DNA of 64,000 bases from Pseudoglutamicibacter cumminsii (lineage in GTDB: Bacteria; Actinomycetota; Actinomycetes; Actinomycetales; Micrococcaceae). Below are positions 16,669 to 25,634 of this stretch, in pieces. The position numbers and the translations under genes are program-made. Numbering within the stretch: position 1 is the stretch's first letter; every line of letters begins with the position of its first letter. The notes beneath the pieces were generated by a model. That model searched no databases. It saw nothing but the letters and a program-made list of their open reading frames with translations, and had not been told where the DNA came from. The DNA is taken from the NCBI RefSeq assembly GCF_003143995.1, contig NZ_QFWG01000006.1:1-64000 (forward strand), given 5' to 3'.

Positions 16669-18177
16669 TTAGGTGAGGAGGAAGCCCCACACCAGAACGG
16701 AAATCGTGTAGATGATTCCGAGCACCACGAGGATCAGCACAAGGTAACCCATCACATCGCGCAGCTTCAGCCCGGAGATCGCGAGTGCGGGCAGGATCCA
16801 GAACGGCTGGATCATGTTGGTCCACTGGTCACCAATCTGAACGGCCATCGCCGTGGCCGCCTGGTCCGCGCCCAGCGCGGTCGCCGCCTCCGCCATCACC
16901 GGCCCCTGAATAGCGAACTGGCCGCCACCCGAAGGCATGAACAGGTTCAGGAAACCAGCGGAAATGAACGACCAGAACGGTAGCGACTTCGCGGTAGCGA
17001 ACGCACCGAACGCATCGGCGACAGCGACCGCCAAACCAGACGCACTCAAGATAGCCATGATGCCCGCATAGAACGGGTACTGGATGACGAGGCCGGAAAT
17101 AATCTTGATGCCGTCATTCACGGCGTTAAGGAATGCCGATGGCCGCGCGAACAACAGGATCGCGAGGAACAGCAGCAAAATGTTGACCATGTCCAGGTTC
17201 AGGTCGCCGCCGCTGAGGAAGTAGCGGGCCACATACACCATCGCGATCAACCCGAAACCAATGCCAATAACCCGGGAATCATTCAACCGGCTAGCAATAG
17301 TCGGGCTCTGAACCTGCGTGCGCTTCGTCGAAACCGTTCCGAAAGCAGCCCTATTAATCTCGCGGACCTTCGCCGGGTCCGTAGGGTGCAACAGCATGTT
17401 GAACAGCGGCAAAATAACGAGCGTTGCCAACGTCGTCAGCAACAATTGCGGGGTGAAAATCGTTTCCGGCAACGGGATCACACCCACTTGTTTCTCCATA
17501 AAGCTGCCTGGCGTAGCCAACAGCAGCGGGACTGGAGCCGAAATCCCAAAACCAAATACAGCAAAACCTGAATAGCCCGCGGCAATAGCGAGCGGATAAT
17601 GCAAGCCCTTAACGTTCATCGCGAGCTTTTGCGCAACAATGCCGCCCATCACCAGGCCGAAGCCCCAATTCAGCCAAGAACCAACACCAGCAACCACAGT
17701 TGCGGTGGCGATAGCGACGCGCGGCGAATAAATCTTAGAAGCCAAGCTGTCCAGGAAGCGGTCCACCGGTGGTGTCTTCGCGAGCACATAACCCGACAAC
17801 AGCACCAAAGTCATCTGCATTGAGAAGGCCAACAGGTCCCATAAACCTGCGCCCCAGTAATCGACAACCTTGAGTGGGTTAGTGCCTCGAACTATGACCG
17901 CTAAAGCCATCGTCGTGACTGTTAGGAATATCGCTATGACGAACGGATCGGGTAGATATCGATCCATCAGATTCGAGAAGAACTGCACCGCCGCTTCAAG
18001 CGGCCCTCGTTTCTTCTTACCGGTCTGTAATTGGCTGGTCTTTAGTTGTGTGGATTGTGTCTGTGTTTGTGTTTCCGTTTGTGCGGATTGTGTCTGCGTT
18101 GTCTGCAAGCTATCTTCGTCTGGTTCGGCTTGCTTTTGACGCTTCCGCTTGAGGGTTAGAACCCCGTTTTTCATCAT
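16669..18177 (-). CDS. AtoE/TIGR00366-family carboxylate transporter, copy 2
   Basis: This 502-residue paralog of the transporter at 12150-13526 is similar over its whole membrane domain (for example NLMDRYLPDPFVIA, GSWLNWGFGLVMGGIVA, MPSGGGQFAIQGPV). It differs mainly by a roughly 45-residue N-terminal insertion of Thr, Gln and Ser with basic ends (KRKRQKQ, then TQTQ runs, then GKKKRGPLEA). That insertion is cytosolic if topology follows the family. The gene stands alone with its own terminator and appears to be a duplication that carried flanking DNA with it. It may have diverged in substrate or in regulation through the tail. Confidence 0.85.
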   Translation of the reverse strand: MMKNGVLTLKRKRQKQAEPDEDSLQTTQTQSAQTETQTQTQSTQLKTSQLQTGKKKRGPLEAAVQFFSNLMDRYLPDPFVIAIFLTVTTMALAVIVRGTNPLKVVDYWGAGLWDLLAFSMQMTLVLLSGYVLAKTPPVDRFLDSLASKIYSPRVAIATATVVAGVGSWLNWGFGLVMGGIVAQKLAMNVKGLHYPLAIAAGYSGFAVFGFGISAPVPLLLATPGSFMEKQVGVIPLPETIFTPQLLLTTLATLVILPLFNMLLHPTDPAKVREINRAAFGTVSTKRTQVQSPTIASRLNDSRVIGIGFGLIAMVYVARYFLSGGDLNLDMVNILLLFLAILLFARPSAFLNAVNDGIKIISGLVIQYPFYAGIMAILSASGLAVAVADAFGAFATAKSLPFWSFISAGFLNLFMPSGGGQFAIQGPVMAEAATALGADQAATAMAVQIGDQWTNMIQPFWILPALAISGLKLRDVMGYLVLILVVLGIIYTISVLVWGFLLT

Positions 18178-18212
18178 TCCCCCTAAGGGCTCGTTGAGTG
18201 TTGGTTTTTACA
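18178..18212 (-). pseudogene. Vestige of the dehydrogenase 3-prime end upstream of transporter copy 2
   Basis: Just before the start of transporter copy 2, the leftward DNA reads CTCAACGAGCCCTTAGGGGG then AATGATG. At the same place before copy 1 stands CTCAATAAGCCCTTGGGGGA, which there encodes the C-terminal SLNKPLGE of the hydroxyacyl-CoA dehydrogenase. The vestige would read LNEPLG but is out of frame by one base. It shows that the duplication included the end of the upstream gene. Confidence 0.6.
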
Positions 18213-18446
18213 CACTTTCAACGCCGCGCGGCATCGCGTTAACGCCCGGCGAAGAGGACCCCTTTCCGTAGCTACAAACTGGTATGCCGCGGACGTTGAG
18301 AAAGAGCGTATGCACTGCGGGAGGGTGGGGCGACGAACATGACGAAATAAAAACTGGGGCGTGCGAATACCCGGACTATGAACCTGACGATGGACTTGGT
18401 TGCGTAATGTCACCTTGCGTTTCCTTGCGGGTGTTTGAATGGGTTC

Positions 18447-18677
18447 ATGAGCGAGAAACTTTTTGAACACGAATCCGAAGAGTCGATGAGCCGCGAACAG
18501 GCCGCCGCCCGCCTGCGCGACCTCGCCGATGCGCTCGAACGCCAAAACAAGGTGCGCGTCCAGTCCGGCGAAACCGACGTCGTCGTCGACGTGCCGGACC
18601 ATGTGGGCTACGAATACGAAATCGAAGTCAAGCAAGGCGGAAAGTCCGAGATCGAAGTCAAGATCTTCTGGAAGTAG
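18447..18677 (+). CDS. Amphi-Trp domain protein
   Basis: A 76-residue acidic protein reading EHESEESMSREQAAARLRDLADALERQN, then VDVPDHVGYEYEIEVKQGG and ending EIEVKIFWK. This matches the small amphi-Trp domain family (TIGR04354), whose ending alternates acidic/basic with hydrophobic residues and a Trp. Function is not established. ATG 18447 gives the family's usual start; an in-frame ATG at 18435 is possible and neither has a strong ribosome binding site. It stands alone, divergent from transporter copy 2. Confidence 0.75.
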   Translation: MSEKLFEHESEESMSREQAAARLRDLADALERQNKVRVQSGETDVVVDVPDHVGYEYEIEVKQGGKSEIEVKIFWK

Positions 18678-18856
18678 GGCCGCCGGGGCGGGTTATTCCC
18701 GCGCGTGAAAGCTGAAGAGCCGGGCATAGATTCACCGTGCCCGGCTCTTCAAATTCCAAGTCATCAGTACGGTATTTTGCGAACGCGGACTATGATGCTT
18801 CTACAGTGTGAAGCTGTTGCGAGTTACATACCTTTTGGGTCTAAAGAAAGTAAAAA

Positions 18857-19426
18857 ATGAAGCGTTTTCCCGTACTGATGCTTGTTGGGCTCCTCGGTTT
18901 GACGGCATGCTCGTCGACTGCTCCGGAGCACGTTCCCGCCAGTGATAATCCTTCTGCAGAAGCCGAAGCCCCGCAGGGCTCTGAAGAGACGCAGTCCGCT
19001 GAGGAGAAAACTCAAAAGAAGAAACTGACGGTCCCTTTCGGCGATACGTATAAGTGGCCACATGGTCACGAAATCACTGTTGGAAAACCCGAAGAATTCA
19101 CCATCTCAAATGAGTTCACCCGAGAAATGTTCGAGGGCAAAACAGTGAAACTCAAAGTGACTCACGTTAATAACAGTGAGGAACCTTACGAGGCTTCTGA
19201 TGTTGTGTACTCCGCGACCTCAGGGGGCAAAGCTGCCGAAGAGGTATTTGCCACTGAAGATGACATCGACATGCCGATGGTCGAAATCACGCCGGGCGAT
19301 TCACTTACTTACTACATCGGGTTCCAAGTGGAGGATCCGAAAGATCTGACGTTGAAGGTTCTTCCCGAAGATTACTCAAGCATGGACGTAATAGAGCCGG
19401 GTCGATTCAGCACCCGCGCGGAATAG
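18857..19426 (+). CDS. Secreted lipoprotein, DUF4352-like
   Basis: This 189-residue lipoprotein has a signal peptide ending in the lipobox LTAC (Cys18). A Ser/Glu/Gln-rich linker (about 19-55) precedes a beta-rich domain beginning VPFGDTYKWPHGHEITVGKPEEFTIS. That domain resembles the immunoglobulin-like DUF4352 fold found in actinobacterial and Firmicute lipoproteins. It should be anchored on the outer face of the membrane. It is monocistronic, with an AAAGAAAG ribosome site before ATG 18857 and a strong terminator after the stop. Binding partner unknown. Confidence 0.8.
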   Translation: MKRFPVLMLVGLLGLTACSSTAPEHVPASDNPSAEAEAPQGSEETQSAEEKTQKKKLTVPFGDTYKWPHGHEITVGKPEEFTISNEFTREMFEGKTVKLKVTHVNNSEEPYEASDVVYSATSGGKAAEEVFATEDDIDMPMVEITPGDSLTYYIGFQVEDPKDLTLKVLPEDYSSMDVIEPGRFSTRAE

Positions 19427-19440
19427 AAACTACTGAAAAT

Positions 19441-19484
19441 ACGATGGCCGTCGGCCGGAATCAGATCCGGACGACGGCCATCGT
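19441..19484 (+). terminator. Terminator of the lipoprotein gene
   Basis: Perfect 12-base outer arms (19441-19452 with 19473-19484) and an inner CCGGA/TCCGG pairing. It may also serve the converging FMN reductase gene. Confidence 0.75.
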
Positions 19485-19550
19485 CGTTAAACGCCGAGTG
19501 CAGCGCTAGGTGTGCAATAGCCGCGGCTGTGGCCGCAACCGAAACAGCGG

Positions 19551-20117
19551 CTACGAACGCAGGGTGCGCATCGCGCCTTCAACTCGCTGAAGCTCTTCAA
19601 GCATCGTCTTCGCGGCGGCTACGTGGTCCTCGGTGGCGACGAACTCGCCGTCCTTGAGGTACTTGCTGAAACCATGCAACGCGACCTGCTCGGTGAGCGG
19701 GAACAGCTTGAGCGTGGACGTGATCGGCTTCAGCGTCTGCACCGCACGCATACCGCCCGAAGCGCCGCCGTAGCTCACAAAACCGAGCGGCTTGTAGTGC
19801 CACTCAACCCACAGGTAATCCAGGGCGTTCTTGATCGCGGCCGAGAAACCGAAGTTGTATTCCGGCATCACAAACACAAAAGCATCCGAACCGTCCACGA
19901 GCGCCGACCACTTCTTAGTGTGCTCATGCTGGTAGTCACGCAGACGCGGATGCTTCGGCTCGTCCATCATCGGCAAGTTGATCTCGCCGAGGTCAGCAAC
20001 CTGAACCTCAAACCCGTCAAACTCGCGCGCGACCTTTTCAAACCACCGCCCGACCGGCAACGCCTTACGGCCTGGTCGGGTACTAGCAATCACGATGGTC
20101 AACGTCGGCTTAGACAC
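19551..20117 (-). CDS. NADPH-dependent FMN reductase-family oxidoreductase
   Basis: This 188-residue flavodoxin-fold protein has the FMN phosphate-binding loop ASTRPGRKALPVGRW near the N-terminus, MPEYNFGFSAAIKNALDYLW (about 85-104) and SYGGASGGMRA (about 115), all typical of the NADPH-dependent FMN/quinone/azo reductase family (PF03358). It probably performs two-electron reduction of quinones or other electrophiles. I chose GTG 20117 because GGAGG stands seven bases before it; the open frame continues 34 codons upstream without a site or family similarity. Confidence 0.87.
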   Translation of the reverse strand: MSKPTLTIVIASTRPGRKALPVGRWFEKVAREFDGFEVQVADLGEINLPMMDEPKHPRLRDYQHEHTKKWSALVDGSDAFVFVMPEYNFGFSAAIKNALDYLWVEWHYKPLGFVSYGGASGGMRAVQTLKPITSTLKLFPLTEQVALHGFSKYLKDGEFVATEDHVAAAKTMLEELQRVEGAMRTLRS

Positions 20118-20348
20118 GAAGCGGCCTCCAAAAGATCTTTGAAATTTGTTCAGTGGACATTTTAGGTGAGGGGTAGCCGCACGATTCCACGCACTTCCAC
20201 GGCCTAAAGCTTTCCCCACTACACGTGAAGCACCTCACACGAGACAGTGGATAACACCGAGACAGTGGAGCTCCCCAAAGGGATACATACCACTAAGGAC
20301 CGCACCACAGGCCAACACCTGGGTGAACCTCGTGAAAGGAGCAGGACC

Positions 20349-20507
20349 GTGCTCACCAAGATCAAAAACAGCCTCGCCAATACCCGCGTGTGGGGCATGA
20401 ACATGCTCGCTAGCGAAACCCGCATCATCCGCCTCAACCACAACGGAAAGCGCAAAGCCACACACTGCCCGGAATGCAACGAGGCCTGGGCCGGCTGGGC
20501 TGTGTAA
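20349..20507 (+). CDS. Small basic protein with a CPEC motif
   Basis: A 52-residue product starts at GTG 20349 with AAGGAG seven bases upstream. It is basic in the middle (RIIRLNHNGKRKATH) and ends CPECNEAWAGWAV, one CxxC pair like half a zinc ribbon, with three Trp residues in all. A longer frame from ATG 20247 lacks a ribosome site. I do not recognise a family. It is followed immediately by three 18-base tandem repeats and a strong terminator, which supports a real transcription unit. Confidence 0.5.
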   Translation: MLTKIKNSLANTRVWGMNMLASETRIIRLNHNGKRKATHCPECNEAWAGWAV

Positions 20508-20561
20508 CGCTCCAGCGTCAACAAACACTCCAACGCCAACAAACACTGCAGCGCCAAAACA
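20508..20561 (+). repeat. Three 18-base degenerate tandem repeats directly after a stop codon
   Basis: Units at 20508-20525, 20526-20543 and 20544-20561 read CGCTCCAGCGTCAACAAA, CACTCCAACGCCAACAAA and CACTGCAGCGCCAAAACA. They fill the gap between the small ORF stop and its terminator. Confidence 0.7.
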
Positions 20562-20600
20562 CGGGGGCGCGGCCAGCAATAACGCTGGCCGCGCCCCCGT
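20561..20600. terminator. Bidirectional terminator
   Basis: A perfect 17-base GC-rich stem (20561-20577 with 20584-20600) is flanked by A-rich and T-rich ends. It lies between the small CPEC ORF and the converging YhgE/Pip gene. Confidence 0.85.
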
Positions 20601-20612
20601 TTCAGTGTCTAC

Positions 20613-23339
20613 TTAGGCGTCGACGTCGGCGTCGGCTTCCGCCTCAGCCTTTGCTTTCGCCTCGGCTTCAGCTTTCGCGGCCGCGGCTTGCGCTTTCTTC
20701 TTTTCGCGCACCTTCCGCTTCGCCTTCTTCCGGGCCAGCCGCATCTTCTGCCGCTCAATAGCCCGAGCGCGCCGCTCAGCAGCCTCCGCCTTAATCTCGG
20801 CGTGCTCTTCCTTCATCCCCTCAATCGCAGAGGACTTACCGCCACCCGGAAGCCCCGGCGCGAGCGTCGCCCAGTCACGTACCGCCTCAACACGCGTCAC
20901 CAAGAAGCACGCGAGCACCAGCATCAGGAACCCGGTGATCAGCCACCCCATCAGGATGCTCGCCGCCGCCGACGTACCGAGGATCACGCCGCCACCAATC
21001 AGGGAACGGAACGCCTCAACCGTGTACGTCATCGGCAAGTAAGGGTGAATATCCCGCAGGATCCCCGGCATCGTCTGCCACGGATACGTACCGCCCGCTG
21101 AGGCGATCTGCAAGACAATCAGGATCAGCGAAAGGAACCGGCCCGGCGCACCCAACAAGCTCACCAAGCCCTGGTTCACCGCGAGGAACGCGAGCGAACC
21201 CAACGTCACCAGCCCCCACAACAGGAACGGGTGCGCCACCTCAAGCCCGAAAATGAACTGCACGACGACGGTGATGACCGCCGCCTGAACGATCGCCATG
21301 ATCGCGGCACGGCTATAGGACGCGAACGCCATCTGAATGAACGAATACCACTTGCCGCGGTACTTACGCACCAAACGCTCAGGGATCGGCGCGAGCAGCA
21401 TGAAGAACGCGATACCGCCAATCCACAACGCGAGCGACATGAAGTACGGGCTCAAACCCGTACCGTTATTCGCCATCTCATTGATGCGCTCCAGCTCACC
21501 CGTAACCGGCGCCGAGTTGACCTCGGAGAGCTTCTTCTTCTCATCCTTCGTGAACGCCGGGACCTTGCCCGCGCCGTCCTTCAGGCCATCCGTGAGCTCA
21601 CCCGAACCATCAGCCAGCTCACCCAAGCCGTCATGCAACTGGTTGGAGCCATCGTGCGCTTCCTTCGCGCCATCATCGAGCTTGCCCACGCCAGCCTGCA
21701 ACTGACCCGTGCCATCCGCAAGCTTGCCCGCACCCTTCGACAACTCACCGGCACCATCGTTGAGCTTGCCGATGCCAGCCACCAACTCAGGGGCCTGCTG
21801 CGCCAACTGCTTGGTCCCGTCCTTGAGCTTCTTGGCGCCGTCAGCGAGCTCAGGGGACTTCTCCGCCAACTGGCCCAAGCCATCCGAAAGCTTGGTCGCG
21901 CCATCATTCAGCTTGCCGGTCGCGACGTTGAGCTCGCCCGCGCCCTTCTTGAGCGCGGCATTGCCTTCACGCAGCTTCTGCAGGATCTCCTCCGGAAGCA
22001 ACGGCTTCTTGCTGCCATCCGTCAAACCGGCGTTCTTCGCGGCCTCACGCACCGAATCGATGCCCGAACGAATAGCGGCAGCATCCTGCTGCGCCGTGCC
22101 GAACCGCTCAGCGAACTTCGGATTATCCTTCAGGAACTGCTGGAACTCCTCCGAACCCTCCAGGTCCTTCAGGAAACCATCCACACGCTTCGCCGCCGGA
22201 TCCAGATCGATCGTGACGTCCGGACGCAACGCATCGAAATCCTTCTGAGCCTTCTCGGCGGCCGCCAGCAATTGATCGTTCGCGCCGGTCAGATCCTGCG
22301 CACGCTTATTCAGCTCAGTGATCTTGCTGTTGAGCTCACCCGTGCCCGAACTCAACTGCTTGGAACCCGAGAACAACTGCTGGATCGCATCATTCGCGGT
22401 ACCAGCACCCTTAGCGAGCTTGCCGGCACCAGCATCCAGAGCCTTCGCCGCATCGGGCATTGACGCGGTCTTGGACTTCAACTCGCCCAAGCCGCCAGCC
22501 AAAGTGCGCGCGCCATCGGCAAGCCGCACCGCACCGGCGTTCAGCTCACCCGAGGCGTCCCGCAAGCTCTTGGTGCCATCGGACAACCGCAACAGGCCAG
22601 AGCTCAACTCACCCGAGGCGTCGCGCGCCGAATTCGCGCCATCAGTAACCTTGCCCGAACCATCCGCGGCATCCGTGAGCGAACCGTTGATCTCCGTGAG
22701 GCTCACATACACGTTCTCCAGGTATTCCTTAGCGAACTGCGAGCGCAACTCCGTGGTCAGCTTCTCCTGAACCGAAGAGGCGATCTGCCCCATGATGAAG
22801 TTGGTTGAGTCGTTCGTCTGGATAGTCATGTGAGCGGAGGCCGCGTCAGTGATCGAGGCCTCCTTCTGCGAAGCCTTCGCCGCGTGCGCCAGATGCTCCG
22901 AGAACCCCTCCGGGATCGTCAGCACCGCGAGCGCTTTGCCGTGCTCCAACGCATGCTTCGCTTCCGCGGCCGTGGCGGTATCCCAGTTGAGGTTCTTCTT
23001 CGAATCGTCCTCGACCAGCTTCTTGGTGAGCTCATCGCCCACGTTGATGCTCTCGCCCTTGACCTCCGCCGCGGTGTCCTCATTCACGATCAACGCGGGA
23101 ACCTGGTCAAGCCTGCCCGTCGGGTCAAGGTTGGAGAGGATCAGCATCGCCGCGTAAATCAACGGGATGCAGCCCACCGCAATCAGCGAAACCGTGATCC
23201 GGCCATACCGATGCAGGAACCCCTTGAAACCGGTCGGTTCGCTGTGTTCGGTGGCGGGGCTGGCGTGGTCAACGCCGGCGCCGTCATGCGGCATTGATTC
23301 CGATGCGGGTTGTTGCTGTGAATCTGTGTGTGAAGCCAT
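20613..23339 (-). CDS. YhgE/Pip-family membrane protein with coiled-coil ectodomain
   Basis: This 908-residue protein has the YhgE/Pip (phage infection protein, EsaA-like) layout. One N-terminal membrane helix (about 40-65) precedes a PALIVNEDTAA segment. A long extracellular region follows, with repeated LxDGxxxLxxG heptad-like units (about 220-300 and 450-600). Five or so C-terminal membrane helices resemble ABC-2 permeases (about 630-850). A Lys/Arg/Ala-rich cytosolic tail ends with EAEADADVDA. Relatives serve as phage receptors or type VII secretion accessories; no type VII genes are nearby here. It probably shares control with the TetR gene 94 bases upstream. Confidence 0.85.
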   Translation of the reverse strand: MASHTDSQQQPASESMPHDGAGVDHASPATEHSEPTGFKGFLHRYGRITVSLIAVGCIPLIYAAMLILSNLDPTGRLDQVPALIVNEDTAAEVKGESINVGDELTKKLVEDDSKKNLNWDTATAAEAKHALEHGKALAVLTIPEGFSEHLAHAAKASQKEASITDAASAHMTIQTNDSTNFIMGQIASSVQEKLTTELRSQFAKEYLENVYVSLTEINGSLTDAADGSGKVTDGANSARDASGELSSGLLRLSDGTKSLRDASGELNAGAVRLADGARTLAGGLGELKSKTASMPDAAKALDAGAGKLAKGAGTANDAIQQLFSGSKQLSSGTGELNSKITELNKRAQDLTGANDQLLAAAEKAQKDFDALRPDVTIDLDPAAKRVDGFLKDLEGSEEFQQFLKDNPKFAERFGTAQQDAAAIRSGIDSVREAAKNAGLTDGSKKPLLPEEILQKLREGNAALKKGAGELNVATGKLNDGATKLSDGLGQLAEKSPELADGAKKLKDGTKQLAQQAPELVAGIGKLNDGAGELSKGAGKLADGTGQLQAGVGKLDDGAKEAHDGSNQLHDGLGELADGSGELTDGLKDGAGKVPAFTKDEKKKLSEVNSAPVTGELERINEMANNGTGLSPYFMSLALWIGGIAFFMLLAPIPERLVRKYRGKWYSFIQMAFASYSRAAIMAIVQAAVITVVVQFIFGLEVAHPFLLWGLVTLGSLAFLAVNQGLVSLLGAPGRFLSLILIVLQIASAGGTYPWQTMPGILRDIHPYLPMTYTVEAFRSLIGGGVILGTSAAASILMGWLITGFLMLVLACFLVTRVEAVRDWATLAPGLPGGGKSSAIEGMKEEHAEIKAEAAERRARAIERQKMRLARKKAKRKVREKKKAQAAAAKAEAEAKAKAEAEADADVDA

Positions 23340-23433
23340 AATTGTCAGCTCTTAATCTCAGCTCGTAAAGCGGTGGGGCCTCAATGGTGTGGGATGAGTC
23401 CGTGGTGGGGGGAGGGGTGGCGCCGCCGCCAGG

Positions 23434-24186
23434 TCAGTGCCCGGGCACGCGTTCTGGGTGCAGGATTCGGTGCGCGAGGTTTTGCAGTGTCTTGGCTAGT
23501 TGCTTGGCGGTTTCGCCGCGGGTTCCGGCGAGCCATCCGATGGCCGCGCCAACCACCCCGTCGGCGACGAACTTGATCTTCTGGGCCAGCGTAGGGTCAG
23601 ACGTGTCCGCGAGTTTGATCTGGGAAAGGTCTTTGCTCATGAACGGGTTGTCGTTGCGGTTGAGCCCTTCTTCGATCGCGAACCCATTCCACAGCTGACG
23701 CGCGAGCGCTTGCGTGATCGCGTGCATCACCTGATAGTTGCTTGGCCCATGGAGGACATTCAGGAAGAAGTCCCGGTCGTCCTGAAGGTGGTTCAGTAGC
23801 CGGCGGATTGCGTCGGGGCTGTTTTTCTTATTGGATGTGGTGCCCCGGTGCGGCGCCGGATCACCAGGAGCGGCAGGGCTACCGATCGCGTCCCCTTCCC
23901 ATGCGGTGAAGAGGAGCTGCTCGAGGTTGTGGACGGCTGTGGCCTCGATGAGGCCGGTGAGGTCGCCGAAGTGCTGGTATAACGTTGGTCGTGACGTGCC
24001 CGCTTCCCGCGCGGCCATGGAAGCGGTGATTTTTTCGATGGGCTGGTCCCGTAGAAGGTCATCCATCGCGGCGATGAGGTTCTCGCGTGAACGCGCAACA
24101 CGTGGGTCAGTGTGCGGATTGGCGTCAGATGACGAGTGACCGTCGATTGCGTTGACTTGCTCGCCCGTCGTAGCGTTGATTGTCAC
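23434..24186 (-). CDS. TetR/AcrR-family regulator
   Basis: A 250-residue regulator with helix-turn-helix IEKITASMAAREAGTSRPTLYQHF at about residues 52-75, preceded by an unusually long polar N-terminus. A large helical ligand domain follows. The start is set at GTG 24186, with GGAGGG upstream; an in-frame ATG at 24240 has no site. It lies directly upstream of the YhgE/Pip gene in the same direction and divergent from the DUF808 gene, so it most likely represses one or both (inference). Confidence 0.83.
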   Translation of the reverse strand: MTINATTGEQVNAIDGHSSSDANPHTDPRVARSRENLIAAMDDLLRDQPIEKITASMAAREAGTSRPTLYQHFGDLTGLIEATAVHNLEQLLFTAWEGDAIGSPAAPGDPAPHRGTTSNKKNSPDAIRRLLNHLQDDRDFFLNVLHGPSNYQVMHAITQALARQLWNGFAIEEGLNRNDNPFMSKDLSQIKLADTSDPTLAQKIKFVADGVVGAAIGWLAGTRGETAKQLAKTLQNLAHRILHPERVPGH

Positions 24187-24331
24187 GAGCCCTCCGTTCT
24201 TTAGTGCTGAGTCGTTCAGTGTACGCCCATTCGAACTCACCTAACTATTCGAAGTTACTCAGTATATATTACACCTGTAAAAGAGGGTTTGCGAGTGAAG
24301 TGCGCTACACATACCTATTGAGGAGTATCCC

Positions 24332-25375
24332 ATGGCTGGTGGACTTGCCGCCCTGTTCGATGATGTCGTCGCGATCGCTCGCGCCGCTGCCGCATCGTTG
24401 GATGATGTTGCCGCCGCAACCGGCAAGGCCACCGCGAAAGCCGCCGGCGTTGTGGTTGACGATGCGGCCGTAACCCCGCGCTATGTCCAGGGCATCACGC
24501 CGCAACGCGAGCTCCCAATCGTGTGGAAGATCGCGCGCGGATCCATCATCAACAAGCTCGTGATCATCTTGCCGCTCATCATGCTGATGAGCGAGTTCAC
24601 TCCCTGGCTTTTGACTCCTCTGCTCATGGTCGGCGGCCTTTTCTTGTGCTTCGAGGGCGCAGAGAAAATTTGGGAAGTCCTGACCGGACACTCAGAGGAT
24701 AAGAATCCTCCTGCCTCATTCCAAGGAGCGGCCGAAGAGAAGCAGATCGTGCGCGGCGCCGTCCGCACCGACCTCATCTTGTCTGCCGAAATCATGGTCA
24801 TCTCGCTGTCTGCAGTGGACGAGATGGGTTTCTGGATGCGCCTCATCTCGCTGATCGTGGTGGCGCTGGTCATCACTGTCGCGGTGTATGGCGTGGTTGC
24901 GTTGATCGTCAAAATGGACGACGTCGGCCTCGCCCTGGCCAAGAAGCCGTCCACTGAGAAGCTTGGTGTTGGCATCGTCAAGGCGATGCCGGTGGTCATG
25001 AAGACCCTCTCGATCGTCGGCGTGGTCGCGATGCTGTGGGTCGGCGGGCACATCCTGCTGGTCGGCATGCACGACCTCGGCTTCCACCCGATCTATGAAT
25101 GGGTGCATCACCTCGAGGTTGCGGTCGCTGGTGCGACCGGCGGAGCGGGTGCCGCGCTCGGCTGGCTCACCAACACGTTCTTCTCCGCCGTGCTCGGTTT
25201 CGTGCTGGGTTCCGTTGTGGTTGGCGTCGTTGCTTTGGTGCACACCGCGATGCGCGGGAAGGGTGGCGCGGAAACTGGCGCTGGCGAGGTCGCCGAAGGC
25301 CAAGATGGCGGCCAAACTAGCGCTACAGGCGAGGGAAAGGGTGACGAGTCCGATCCTCGTGTAACAAAGCAATAA
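24332..25375 (+). CDS. DUF808 (YedI-like) inner-membrane protein
   Basis: This 347-residue protein begins MAGGLAALFDDVVAIARAAA, DDVAAATGKATAKAAGVVVDD, then TPRYVQGITPQRELPIVWKI, the hallmark start of DUF808/YedI proteins. About seven hydrophobic segments span 70-320 before a polar Gly/Glu/Asp-rich tail. Molecular function is unknown in this family. GAGGAG before ATG 24332 supports the start. A bipartite hairpin region follows. Confidence 0.85.
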   Translation: MAGGLAALFDDVVAIARAAAASLDDVAAATGKATAKAAGVVVDDAAVTPRYVQGITPQRELPIVWKIARGSIINKLVIILPLIMLMSEFTPWLLTPLLMVGGLFLCFEGAEKIWEVLTGHSEDKNPPASFQGAAEEKQIVRGAVRTDLILSAEIMVISLSAVDEMGFWMRLISLIVVALVITVAVYGVVALIVKMDDVGLALAKKPSTEKLGVGIVKAMPVVMKTLSIVGVVAMLWVGGHILLVGMHDLGFHPIYEWVHHLEVAVAGATGGAGAALGWLTNTFFSAVLGFVLGSVVVGVVALVHTAMRGKGGAETGAGEVAEGQDGGQTSATGEGKGDESDPRVTKQ

Positions 25376-25488
25376 CTTTTGCTTCAAGCAGTGGATAAAG
25401 GTTTAAGTGTCACATAGATTTATACACAGGTGGCTCACAGAAGTTCGGCTGTGAAGTTGCCGCTGACCTCGGCGGATGCGCCTTGGGA

Positions 25489-25533
25489 AAACAGCCCCGA
25501 AGCGGCGAATGCCTCGCCGCACCGGGGCTGTTT
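25489..25533 (+). terminator. Terminator downstream of the DUF808 gene
   Basis: The arms AAACAGCCCCG (25489-25499) and CGGGGCTGTTT (25523-25533) enclose a second stem GCGGCGA/TCGCCGC. It ends in TTT and lies about 110 bases after the stop. Confidence 0.75.
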
Positions 25534-25565
25534 CGCATTTAAGACGCACAGCGAGACACAAAAGA

Positions 25566-25603
25566 GCGTTGGGGCGACCAGCTCAAGCTGATCGCCCCAA
25601 CGC
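25566..25603 (-). terminator. Terminator of the vanABK operon
   Basis: The perfect arms GCGTTGGGGCGA and TCGCCCCAACGC, with an inner AGCT/AGCT pairing, lie about 30 bases after the leftward MFS gene. Confidence 0.7.
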
Positions 25604-25634
25604 GTTACTTATGTGAATTAGTTGTGTGAGTTCG

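Noticed and set aside
21231-22463. 410-codon plus-strand frame opposite the YhgE/Pip gene
   Set aside because: Its repeats simply mirror the LxDG heptads of the real gene; no independent signals.
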